Shown one piece after another: positions 10,596 through 20,823 of a DNA stretch of 64,000 nt. The translations under genes and the position numbers were made by a program. A model generated the notes under the pieces. The model saw only the letters and a list, made by a program, of their open reading frames with translations, searched no databases and was not told where the DNA came from. Within the stretch, counting starts at the first letter, position 1. Each line of letters starts with the position of its first letter. Origin of the DNA: Platanthera guangdongensis. Taxonomy: Eukaryota; Streptophyta; Magnoliopsida; Asparagales; Orchidaceae. The DNA lies in the NCBI GenBank assembly GCA_039583875.1, contig CM077162.1, forward strand, positions 56,943,675 to 57,007,674. Direction: 5' to 3'.

Positions 10596-11374
10596 TGTCA
10601 CAACCCGCATTTATTTTACGATATATCAGAGTAAGGGAAAACGTGCGTCATGATGCCACATAAGCATGGGATAACTTCAGGCGCTCAGGCAAAACTCCAA
10701 CTTAACACCTTTACGAAAGATCTATAAGTTATTTAAAGAAAATCCAATTTAAGTTAAGCGGTTAGCCGTATCCCTCACCTCATTAGCTCATCTATCAAAC
10801 GACAAAAAGATAGTTATATGCCACGAAAAAAAACTTTATTTGCAATATTAGACGTCCTATATGAGTATAAACATCCCCAGAGTACATCTCGTGGTATGCA
10901 AGACTCTAGATTTATAATAATTACAAAAGTAGCTTTTACGACGGTAAAATATAGTGATTTAGATTTCAAATATAGCATGTGTGAAGTAATAATAGTAATT
11001 TTTATACTTTAAAATATCTAACATGCAGTGCAGCATAAAACCTTCCCAGAGAGAAAGTACAACCAACCAAAAAGGTAAACTACCATCTAGCAAAGTATTC
11101 AATATTCCAAAAGATAACTACCAGTGGGCGTCAACAACCTGACACGAACCCACTGAAAGTATGCAAGTCTAAACTAAAACTGAAAACAAGAACTACTTCA
11201 CGACGGTGAGGAAAACCACTACAACAACTGCATTCCACAAGCTACTACCCAACACAGCTGCTTCACCGGCTACAGTCCTAAGCCTGATGCATTAAAAAGA
11301 AGAACACCTCAGCAAGAAATTATAAGTGACAAAAGAAACTATTAGTAGACAAAAAAGACAAAATAGTAGAAGGG
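10596..11374 (-). repeat. Element A 3' LTR, left part (U5 end)
   Basis: Starts TGTCACAACCC on the plus strand, which is the LTR 3' end, and aligns with 28193-28966. The alignment is interrupted at AAGGG (11370-11374), where the A2 copia element entered, and resumes at 20824. The ORF at 10818-11012 is not supported. Confidence 0.85.
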
Positions 11375-11488
11375 TGAAAGTGATAACTCAGATGCTGAGG
11401 GATCGATCTAACTAACTCTAGAGAGGGGGGGGATGAATATAGTATTTTAAAAACTTTAAGTTGTTTTTATAGCGGATTAAAATAGGTG

Positions 11489-11514
11489 ATATATATATAT
11501 ATATATATATATAT
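11489..11514. repeat. (AT)n microsatellite
   Basis: About 13 AT units within the A2 3' LTR. Confidence 0.9.
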
Positions 11515-11642
11515 AAGGAAAAAATATTACAGCACATCAAATAAGAAAGTAGAGCACAAACAGACGACAAAAGGAAATTTATAGTGATTCCCCAATAAAC
11601 CTGGGTACATCCACTCTTCTACCACCCTAGTAGGAATCCACT

Positions 11643-11730
11643 ACAGGTTTTTGATCAGGTGCCCTGCCACCACAGGTTTTTGTTCAGGTGCCCTGTCACC
11701 ACAGGTTTTTGATCAGGTGCCCTGTCACCA
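11643..11730. repeat. Short direct repeats in A2 LTR
   Basis: Three consecutive units of about 35 bp (phrase ACAGGTTTTTGATCAGGTGC with CCTGTCACC). Related sequence recurs at 11770 and in the solo copia LTR at 57140-57250, so the repeat is a family trait. Confidence 0.8.
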
Positions 11731-12472
11731 CAAGATCTATTTTCTAAGGGAGATCTAGCAACCCTTTGAGCTTTTGATCAGGTGCCCAAAAACAAAACCA
11801 AGTCTTTTGTTCAGGAGACTTGAAAACCAAAAGGTTTAACTTTCGAAGGGAGTTATAATCTTGTACACAGTTGGATGAAATAAACAAAAAAGACTGAAGA
11901 TGTTCTTCTCTGTCAATAATCTGAGAGAAGACTAGTGGATTTGATAATGTTGTCAAAGCTCCCCCTGAGTTATAGAAATCTGATCAGGTGAGGAGACTTT
12001 GCTTCAAGATGTAGGACTTCAAGTTGAAATCTTCTTCTTCTTCCAGTAAATGATTCTGAGTAATTGAACTTTTGGTATCAGATTGAATTTTGTGTTGCTG
12101 GAAGAAAAGCTTGAAGAAGAATGAAGATGAACAAAATGTTCTGTGTGTGTGTTTCTTGTTCTCTGGTTGCAGATATTTTTTTCTTCTTCTTCCTGACTCA
12201 ATAAATCTTCTAGGAAATCTTCTGAAATTTTTCTTTATATATGATTGCTGATTTGAAATTCAAAATCCTTGAAGTCTTCTGCATATTTTTTGGGAAATAG
12301 AATAGCTGTTTTTGTCTTCAATGTATTTCCTCAACTGTCCCAGTAAATATGTTAAGTAATAACTCTGTGAAATCACTAATTAATGTTGCTAGGAAACAAC
12401 TATATTCTTGAGAATATTAAGCATTAATTATCAGAGTATTACTGTCATAATATCTGAAATTAAATTACCTTA

Positions 12473-12805
12473 GTCGAGCTGAGAAACTGCAGGGAAGATT
12501 AGTCGAGCAGAACCTGGATGGAGTTAGTCCACCTCAATAAAGCTTTCGTCGACCTGAGCACCAAGTTCGTCGAGCTGATAATTCTTCTTCGTCGAGCTGA
12601 GCTCCAAAATCGTCGAATAGAAAATATACTTGCCAAACTGAGTTCCAAGTTCGTCGAGCTATAAAGGCACTTCATCGAGCTAAGATTCTGATATAAGCTC
12701 ATAGTTCGTCGACCTGAGCTAGACGTTCATTGAGCTCAACTCAGAGAAGGAACTCTGAGTTTGTCGAGCTGAGTTCGACGATCGTCGAGCTGAGTTCATC
12801 TATCA
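12473..12805. promoter_or_regulatory. TCGTCGAGCTGAG motif cluster, upstream of A2 TATA
   Basis: About a dozen variants of TCGTCGAGCTGAG(CTC) with 10-20 bp spacing. The cluster is largely repeated in the partial 5' LTR at 20450-20615. It is CpG-rich within CpG-poor surroundings and lies about 230 bp upstream of the TATA. It is probably a repeated cis element in U3; function is inferred. Confidence 0.65.
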
Positions 12806-13008
12806 TCGAACACATTTTCTATAATCTTCAAAACTGCCTTGTCTCTTATGTCTTGTGCTCTCTGAAGTCTTATGAAGGTAGGTATCAGTAATCTAACCCT
12901 TAAGTGATTGACCTAAATCCTGAAACTAACATATGACCATAGACTATACACGGTGCGTCATCAAACCTAATAATGAACCTAGCCCAAATCACAAGTAGAG
13001 TTCCAACA

Positions 13009-13021
13009 ATCTCCCCCTATT
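13009..13021 (-). promoter_or_regulatory. A2 polypurine tract
   Basis: The minus strand reads AATAGGGGGAGAT directly against the LTR start TGTTGG. This is the plus-strand primer site for reverse transcription and is identical in form to that of element E at 62062. Confidence 0.85.
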
Positions 13022-13960
13022 TGGGTGAGGTCACTATACAAATTAAAAATAAGCAAAATTATAAAGCAATAAAAATATCTGATAGAATTATAAAACATTC
13101 ATCAGATATGAATAGAAGTGCCTTGTGAGTATATACAATAATAACAAAAGTTAAAAAAATGTAAAATCAGAAGATTAAGACTATTTCTTTGAAGCATCTG
13201 AAGAGGAAGCAGGTTTTGTGAAAATCAACTTTCTTCTGGGATCCTCTGCTTCTCTCTGAGTCATCTTCATGTCTTCAACACCAAGAATTTTTACTGATGT
13301 AGCTCTGGGCACTACAGCTTTTGGATGTAAATTCATATAGGTATCAATATTAAAATGATTTTGTACCTAATATTTCTCCAGTTCTTTCTTCCAGTAAGAT
13401 GACATGGTTGAAAATTGAGATGAATCTTTCCTTCTTCCCTATCCTTCCTTATCTGAGATAGAGCGATCAACTCATTCCACCTGACCATTCTAGAATTAGG
13501 ATCCAACTCTGGATCATATATTGGAGAAGGAGGTCTCTCTGGACTTGATTTTTCTTTATGACTTTCTTCAGTTGTCTACTGCTGACTTCTTTGCTTCTCA
13601 TAATGTTTTTTACTTCCCAGGGAGCTGTGCTGCTGTCTGCTGCTGCTGTAAGATGATATGGTATGATGAGAGGATGTAGACCTTTGTACTTGAGAAACAT
13701 TGCCTACTGATCCTGCTGTAGGAGGAGGATGACCTCTCCTAGACTGTGGAGGTGGAGAGTATCTCCTACTATTCTTCCTTGCTTTCATTTCATTCTTTGA
13801 GTATCTCATCCAGTGAGGAGTGTCTGGAGTGAGAGTAATGTTGTGCAGAATGTAATAAGGTGTATCAACAGCAGGATTTTGTTTAGGAGCTGTCCTGGGT
13901 GGAACCTTTTTCTTGAGTTTTCTCTTTTTAGAACTAGAATCCTCTGATTCATCTAACTCA

Positions 13961-13996
13961 TTATCATTATCATCATCATCATCATCATCATCATCA
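13961..13996. repeat. (ATC)n trinucleotide tract in the A2 3' ORF
   Basis: About 11 ATC units, read on the minus strand as a run of Asp codons, next to the basic KKRK stretch. Confidence 0.85.
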
Positions 13997-14387
13997 GATT
14001 CATCAACAGGGTTATCAAAAAGAGCATTGATCTATTTAAGCATTTCCTCAGAAAGTACTGGATGAGCATGTGGTTGTATACTTGTATCTATTTTCTCAGC
14101 CTGTGGATGTTAAACTACATGTTCTTCTTCAGCCTGAGGCTATACTTGAACTTCTGGCTCTATATCTGCATCTATATCCTCAAACAAGAAATCATCATGA
14201 TTAGGCATGGGGGGACTCGGCCCAGCCAAATGTTGGAGGAGATAAAACCTTTTGCTCTGGAGTATGTATTTGCTCTATGATTTGCTCATTAACTACAAAA
14301 CTTGTCCTAAGTTGCTCCAATACTTGAGGACATATTGGTGCTGTATAACTGACTATTGCTTTAGAATAAGTATCAAAAACTGGAAGA

Positions 14388-14609
14388 CTACTGCTGGAAA
14401 TTGTATCAAAAGAATACAATAATGAGAGAAGATCAACTGTCGGATTAAGAATAAAATCACCAACAGTGATTATTTCAGGAATGGAGAAATCTGTTTGACT
14501 ACTGCTGGAAAGTGTATCAAAAGAATACAGTAATGAGAGAAGATCAACTATGGGATTAAAAATAAAATCACCAACAATGATTATTTCAGGAATGGAGAAA
14601 TCTGTTTCT
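14388..14609 (-). repeat. 111-bp tandem duplication in the A2 3' ORF
   Basis: ACTACTGCTGGAAA at 14389 recurs at 14500. The two units (37 codons each) differ at a handful of positions and keep frame. Each encodes a DFSIPEIIIVGDF-type segment followed by LLSLLYSFDT. Confidence 0.9.
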
Positions 14610-16194
14610 TCATCTTCTATACAAACTGGAATTATTTCTTTATCAGTTTATATAATTGCATCTACTACTGCGGGAATTTCTGCAGGAACTTCTTCTTGAA
14701 TTATTGGAGCTTCTTCATGGAACATCTCCCCCTGCCTTGTTTCAGAGATACCTGAACCCAGGCCCCTATAAGAAGGGACAGTGGAGAAAGAAGCAAGCTA
14801 TATAGTAAGTTCATAGATGGAAGCAGGAAGTGGAGCAATTGCTTCAGCAATGAGTGTCTTGATTGTAGGGGTAAGAAGCTCAAGAATGTTTGCTGATATA
14901 GCAGAAGAGGGAATGGAGCATGTTGGACAGATGGTGAATGCTTGTGGGATGGAAGATGTTTGAATGTCTGTTGGAATTGTGGAGGTTGTGACATAAGGGA
15001 GTATAGTATCTTCCTGAATAGGGGAATGCGATGGAGATGATTGAAAAGATACAGATGATAGTAAATCAAAATTGAGAGATTACAATAGTGTGTCATCAAT
15101 TTATGATGGTTGATGAGATGGTAGAGGAGATTGAGGAGGTGGAGATGGTGTTTCCTTAGGAATGTTAATTGGTGATTGTGGTCAGGATGGTGAGACAGAA
15201 GGGATGGAAGTACAAGATTGTTGAAATGTAGAAACATCAATAAGGGGAGTTGATGAAGGAAATATTGGATGTGGTGGATATGGAGGGGAGTTAATGAAGG
15301 AAATATGAGGAGCAAGAGCTTCTTTAGGGGTTGGTGAAGTGGCTATTGCAACCCTGGTGTCCTATGAAGCTGTCCTAGAAGAGGAAGCCCTGGAGGGCTT
15401 TAGGATAACCCTCTCCCATTTGCAAAAGAGGGTAGAGGTAATCCTCTTAGAGGCATTTATAAAAATGGTCTGGGAGACCAGTAATTCTGGAATCTTTGCC
15501 TGTAAGAAGATTCCCAGAATTCTTCCAAACAAACATCATTCTAACTTATTTTCTTCTTAATCAAATCAAATATAATTTCTCCCCAGTTCACAGATTTTTG
15601 ATTAACCAAGGCACACATCAGAAGGAATTGGTTCCTGGTAATGTAGTCATGGGCTGAGTGTTTGCCCAAGATTACCTTCCCAACTATATCTGCGAAAAAC
15701 TTATATTCAGCAGATAAGTTCTTCTTCAACAACTTGTTAGGGTTTCCCAGGGAGTGACCCATTATTACTAGCATATCCTCATACTCAGTTCTAGATAGTT
15801 CAATTTCATCTTCCCAATTGATAAATCCAAAAATTTCAGTTAGAATAATAGTGGAAAGAGAAACCTATTGTCCAGAAATTGATCCAGTAATGAGGTTTTG
15901 ATCTGGAAGGGTTGCTGTGAAAACCCATTCTTTGATTTCCTGCGCTGGGAGTTTGATTCTTAGGGTCATATACTATCTTAATTGGGGTGCTTCAAACAAC
16001 TGAACTATGTTCCTGAAGACTTGATCAGAATGGTTGAAAGGGTCGATGTCAATGTCGAATCCTACATCAAACTTCATGCAAGAAAGGGTTGCCGCCAAAA
16101 TCACCATGCCTGCAAAAATAAAAGATCAAGTGCAAGAGAACTGGAAAGCGTGAGATGGAGTTTGATGAAAACCCTATTATAGGTTTTCAGAGAT

Positions 16195-16470
16195 GAAAAG
16201 ACAAACTCCATCCGACGAAACATTAAAAACTTCGAACTCAGTTCGACGAAAAATCTTTTAAGGAAAGAAAAATGTCGATCTAAGTTAGAAGAGGGGGAAG
16301 ACAGTTCTTCGTTCTCCGTTCGACGAAAAGATTTTCTGAAATAAATTTGTCGATCTCCGTTCGACGAACATTTTCACAAATGAAAGTTCATCAATTTTTG
16401 TTTGACGAACATTCCACTAAGCGTTCAGAGTTCGTCGATCTCCGTTCGACGAAACATGAACAATTCGTCA
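16195..16470. promoter_or_regulatory. GTCGATCTCCGTTCGACGAA motif cluster between pol and 3' ORF
   Basis: Several copies of GTCGATCTCCGTTCGACGAA-like units with 40-60 bp spacing, just upstream (minus sense) of the splice-acceptor-like site and ATG of the 3' ORF. The same core recurs in the gag coding region at 19866-20110 and, as TCGTCGAGCTGAG, in the LTR. It may be a cis element for the 3' ORF transcript; that is inference. Confidence 0.6.
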
Positions 16471-16499
16471 AGCACAGACATAAATCAAATTAAACCTTC

Positions 16500-17840
16500 T
16501 CCATTGATCATACCTAGCTGATTTAGGAAGAACAAATGTTTCTTTTCATCTAAGGGTTTGGTGAAAATATCTGCTATTTGTAAATCAGTAGAGATAAAGA
16601 CAAGTTTAATTTTATTTTTGTTTCAAAATATCTAATGAAATGATGCCTTATTTCTATATGCTTTGTTCTACTATGATGTACTAGATTTTGTGCAATACAA
16701 ATTGTACTGGTATTATCACAAAAGATAGTTGAATTATTTAAGTTGAGATCATAATCCAGGAGCTGATTTTGAATCCACAAAATTTGTGAACAGCAACTGC
16801 CTGCTGTTATGTATTCTGCTTCAGCAGTTGATGTTGACACAAAAGTTTGTTTTTTGCAAAACCAGGACACAAGCCTATCACCAAGGAACTGACAAGTACC
16901 TGATGTGCTTTTCCTGTCAACTCTACATCCAGCAAAGTCAACATCTGAAAATCTAGTTAAATCAAATTCTGACTCAATAGGATACCAGAGTCCTAGATTA
17001 GGACAACCCTTTATATATATTAAAATCCTTTTTAATAAAATAAGATGAGATTCTTTAGGGCTGACTTGAAATCTAGCACAAATTCAAGTAGCAAACATGA
17101 TATCTGGCCTACTACCTGCAAGATACAATAAGGACCCAACAATAGCCCTATATGTTTTCTAATCAACTGGTTTGCCCTGTTCATCAGAATCAACTATAAT
17201 ATTGGATGGCATGGGTGTTTTCTTGGTTGAGGCATCAGTCATCTCAAATCTTTTGAGTAGCCCTTTAGCATATTTTAACTAGGATAATAAGATGCCATCA
17301 GGGGTTTGCTTCACTTACCAAGGAAGTAGGATAGTTCACCCATGCTACTCATTTCAAACTTTAAGTGCATCAGGTCAAAAAACCTTTTGCAAAGTTTGGA
17401 ATCAGTATAGCCAAATATTATATCATCTACATAGATTTAGACTAGCAAAATTTTTGATTTATGATGTCTAATGAATAAGGTCCTATCTATAATGCCTCTA
17501 GTAAACTTATGCTCTAAAAGAAATCTAGCTAGGGTCTCATACCAAGCTCTTCGAGCTTGCTTTAAACTATAAAGAGCTTTATGCAACTTTTAAACAAAAG
17601 ATAGATGAGTTGAGGAGATAAAACCTGGAGGTTGTTCAACATAAACTTTCTCTTTTAATTCTCCATTGAGAAATGCACTCTTGACATCCATTTGATAGAC
17701 CTTGAAATTTTGATAGGAAGCACATGCAAGAAATATTATGATGGCTTCCAATCTTGCAACAGGAGAAAAGGTTTGATCATAGTCGATGTCTTCTTCCTGT
17801 GAATATTCTTGTGCTACCAATCTTGCTTTGTTCCTTATAA
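16500..17840 (-). pseudogene. A2 reverse transcriptase and RNase H
   Basis: Copia RT is recognised by DYDQTFSPVARLEAI, QMDVKSAFLNGELKEKVYV, QPPGF, ALYSLKQA and the catalytic YVDD at 17423-17434. RNase H follows with DVDFAGC, DRKSTSG, SSTAEAEYITA-like and HIEIRHHFIR. Stops interrupt near 17590, 17450 and in the RT-RNase H linker. It follows integrase in the same minus-strand frame, as expected for a copia polyprotein. Not functional. Confidence 0.9.
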
Positions 17841-19420
17841 TTGATCATTGTGCATCCAATTTGTTCCTAAAGACCCATTTAGTTTCAATGACTGGGTAAT
17901 CTTTGGGTATAGGAACTAAATCCTAAACTCTACACCTCTAAAATTAGTTGAGCTCCTCTCGCATTATAATAATCCAGTGAGGATCTTGCTCTGCATCTTT
18001 TATGGATTGAGGCTCAAGTTAAGAAATGAAGCAAGTATGCATCAAATCTTGGTTGAGTTGATGTCTTTTTTGCACACCAGCTGATATGTCTCCAATCACT
18101 TGAGATATGGGATGATCTGTAAGTGTGACAAGATCAGCATGAGGAGTTGGTTGATCAACAGCTTGTGGAATTAATTCCTATTGTGGAATTATAGTTGATG
18201 TTGTTGGTTGAACTACTTTAGCACTTTCTTATTCACTTTCTTCATCAACCTGTGGAGAAGGATAAAGTGTAACCTCTTGGGTAAGTTTTAAATAATCCAA
18301 CTTCTCACACAGATAGATTACCTGCAAAGTGTCTTTGGTAGAAGAATCCTTCTCCTTGTAAAACATGTTAGCTTCATCAAAAGATATATGTACAAATTCT
18401 TCTATTTTTTATGTTGACTTATTAAATACCCTATAAGCTTTGCTGATTTGGGAATATCCAAGGAAAATTCCCTCTGCAGCCTTGAATTCAAACTTTCTAA
18501 GGTGTTTCTTGTTATTATTGTGAATGTAACACTTGCAGCCAAACACTTTAAAATAATCTATTTTAGTTCTCTTCCCTTTAAGTAATTTATAGGGGATCTT
18601 ACCCTTTAGTTTATGAATTAAACTTCTGTTAAGAACATAATTTGTTGTGCTTACAGCCTCTGCCTAAATGGATAGGGGCAAATAAGCATCTACAAACAAT
18701 GTTCTAACAGATTCAATAAGGGTTTTATTTTTTCTTTCTGCTGCCCCATTTTGTTGAGGAGTTCTAGGAGCAGAGAAACAATGTCTGATACCTTTCTTCT
18801 CACAGAATTCTTGCATGAGAAGAAATTTAAACTCGGTGTCATGATCACTTCTGATCAATGCAACCTGAGTAGAGTATTCAATCTATATGCTCTTAAGAAT
18901 GTTTGTAAGAACTTTAAAATTATCTGACTTGTTTCTTAGAAAGAACACCCAAGTGAATATAGAGAAGTCATCAATAATAACTAAAGTTTATGACTTTCCT
19001 CCAAAACTTTGTACAACAATAGGGCCAAAAAGGTCCATATGTAGCAAGTATAAAATCTTGGGTGAATCACTTTTGTTAATGGATTTGAAACTATTTTTAA
19101 TTTGTTTGCTTAATTGACAAGCCCTGCAGAGTCCTTCCTTCTTATAAGAACCAGAAGGTAGTCCTCTAAAAAGGTTGTCCCTAAATAGTTTAGCAATATT
19201 TTTAAGGTTTATATGGCCTAGTCTCTTATGTCATAAATCATTAGTGGAGCTAATTTGATTAAATAAGCACATTTCTGAATTAGCTGATTTAAAATTTACT
19301 ACATATATATTTCCTTGTCTAATTCCTGTTAAAATAGTTTTATTTTTATCAGAAGTAATAATGCAAGACCACCGATTAAATGATACCTGATAACCTTCAT
19401 CACAAAACTAGCTTAAGGAT
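17841..19420 (-). pseudogene. A2 integrase
   Basis: The zinc-binding end shows HKRLGHINLKNIAKL and CRACQLSKQ. The catalytic core shows LVIIDDFSIFTWV (first Asp), IRSDHDTEF (second Asp) and PQQNGAAERKN (Glu). Downstream is the GYSQISKAYRVFN-type C-terminal region and a variable linker to RT. Residues D, D and E are all kept, but single stop codons occur near 18660, 18885, 18410 and 18230, so no full-length enzyme can be made. Confidence 0.9.
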
Positions 19421-20440
19421 ATTAGGTTATGCTTGAGACCACTTAGATATGCTACCTTCCTGAAGGTAACAGCTCCAACTTTGACATTTTCATATCCTTC
19501 TGTCTGTCCACAGTTGGAGTCTCCAAAAATAATCTTTGGTCCAAACTTAGCTTTGAAATCAGTCAGGTTGCCTTTATATCCTATCATATATTTTGAACAG
19601 CCACTATCTAGATACCACTGTTGTTATGTGGTAGGATAGTCCTTCACCTATACAAAATAAGATTAGTTGTTCTTGACCTAGGTGACCTTGAGCCCTTGAT
19701 TTCATTCCAATTTATAACTAGAAATATAAGAACAATCCGGTTTATCCTTATATCCTAATGGATTATATCTCCTAGGAGGAATTATCTATTGAGTAAAAGG
19801 ATTAACAAGTTTTGGTTTCTGATTATTCGTTTGATAGAAATTAAAATTTCTGTTTCCAATATTTGAGTTCGACGAATTTAATTGAGTTTGTCTAGCGGAG
19901 TTTGATGAAAAGTATTGATTTCGTCGATCTCGATTCACAGGATGATAATACTCATTTTCTGCGTTCCATGATCGTCGATCTCTGTTCGACGATACATGTT
20001 GATTTTGTCGAGTACCCTTTGTTGAGTAATCATACCCAAATTCTAGGTTCAGAGTTCGTTGATCGTCGTTCGACGCATAATACTAATTTCGTCGATCTCG
20101 GTTCGACGAATTTTGTTGAACATTATCTTCATGAGATTTTTTATTTTTATTTGATCTATTCTTTGGCAAGATTTCAGTATTTTTATTTGTAAGTTGTAAA
20201 ACTTCTTTTCCCTTTTCTTTTGTAGAAATAAAATTCATGGGTTTAGATAATATATTTTTCTCAAAAATATAAGGTTGGCTCTATGAAGCACCCAAACCCT
20301 GTTTGCTACTAAGCCTGGCATTCACTGTGCTTGTGATGTCCATCAATTTGATACTTCTCCCATTTAAGGATTCTTCAAATTGCTTAGCCTCAGATAATTT
20401 ATTTTCTAAAGAAGATATTTGATTATTAGCAGTTTTTAGT
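19421..20440 (-). pseudogene. A2 gag C-terminal part and protease
   Basis: The protease active site reads WYLDSGCSKYM at about 19600-19625. The gag part begins abruptly at 20440 with a coiled-coil segment (ISSLENKLSEAKQFEESLN), then a basic linker and a repetitive Asn/Arg/Ser-rich region with several SSNRDRR repeats. The gag N-terminus, zinc knuckle and leader are gone: at 20440 coding sequence switches directly to LTR sequence. Scattered stops are present. Confidence 0.8.
19866..20110 (-). repeat. Motif repeats inside A2 gag coding sequence (SSNRDRR)
   Basis: TCGTCGAACCGAGATCGACG and close variants recur four to five times. On the minus strand they are in frame and give repeated SSNRDRR peptides. 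The DNA core equals that of the cluster at 16195-16470. Confidence 0.75.
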
Positions 20441-20818
20441 TGCCAAACTGAGCTCCAAGTTCGTCGAGCTCAGAAGGCACTTCATCGAGTTGAGATTCTG
20501 ATATAAGCTCACAGTTCGTCGACCTGAGCTAGAAGTTCGTCGAGCTCAACTCAGAGAAGGAACTCTAAGTTCGTCGAGCTTAGTTTGACGATCATCGAGC
20601 TGAGTTCAGCTATCATCGAACACATTTTCTGTAATCTTCAAAACTGCCTTATCTCTTAAGTCGTGTGTTATCTGAAGTCTTCTGAAGGTAGGTCTCAGTA
20701 ATCTAACCATTAAGTGATTGAACTAAACCCTGAAAGTAATATATGACCCTAGACTATACATGGTGGGTTATCAAACATAATAGTGAACTGAGCCCAAATC
20801 ATAATTAGGGTTCCAATA
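20441..20818 (-). repeat. Element A2 5' LTR remnant (U3 start only)
   Basis: It aligns with 12633-13008 of the 3' LTR at roughly 90% identity and ends TTCCAATA against the AAGGG duplication (the usual terminal CA has become TA). The rest of the LTR, about 1.25 kb including promoter, R and U5, is missing. Confidence 0.9.
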
Positions 20819-20823
20819 AAGGG

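Larger units (their letters stand above)
11375..13008 (-). repeat. Element A2 3' LTR (full, 1634 bp)
   Basis: On the minus strand it starts TGTTGGAAC at 13008 and ends ACTTTCA at 11375. It carries the CCACTCTTCTACCACCC phrase and the G-run typical of Sirevirus-type LTRs. Three direct repeats with CACAGGTTTTTGATCAGGTG lie at 11643-11730. An (AT)n run is at 11489-11514. The TATA box reads TATATAAAG near 12233-12242. A cluster of TCGTCGAGCTGAG-type motifs fills 12473-12805, upstream of that TATA. Confidence 0.9.
13181..16107 (-). pseudogene. A2 3' ORF (env-like position), degraded
   Basis: A region of about 975 codons between RNase H and the 3' LTR. The N-terminal third is globular (INWEDEIELSRTEYEDMLV, HDYITRNQFLLMCALVNQK). 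The middle is Pro/Ser/Thr-rich. The C-terminal part has an Asp run from a (ATC)n tract, a basic SSKKRKLKKK stretch and a Ser-rich tail ending PASSSDASKK. Several stops interrupt it (near 15965, 15870, 15540 and others). The ATG at 16107 directly follows a TTTTATTTTTGCAG splice-acceptor-like sequence. I see no clear transmembrane segment, so 'envelope' describes position only. The counterpart in element E is nearly intact. A 111-bp duplication lies inside. Confidence 0.6.
11375..20818 (-). mobile_element. Element A2: Sirevirus-like Ty1/copia, internally deleted
   Basis: Minus-strand copia element inserted in A's 3' LTR. The target duplication AAGGG is present at 11370-11374 and 20819-20823. 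The paralogous empty site, with AAGGG once, is in A's 5' LTR at about 28967-28971. Order on the minus strand is partial 5' LTR, truncated gag, protease, integrase, reverse transcriptase, RNase H, motif cluster, 3' ORF, polypurine tract, full 3' LTR. The integrase-before-RT order and the extra 3' ORF are Sirevirus features. A deletion removed about 1.25 kb of the 5' LTR plus the primer site and gag N-terminus. Confidence 0.9.

Noticed and set aside
14701..15315. 204-codon minus-strand ORF rich in Leu/His/Ser
   Set aside because: It is the shadow of the Pro/Ser-rich middle of the A2 3' ORF in another frame. The true frame, joined to both sides by sense, has several stops.
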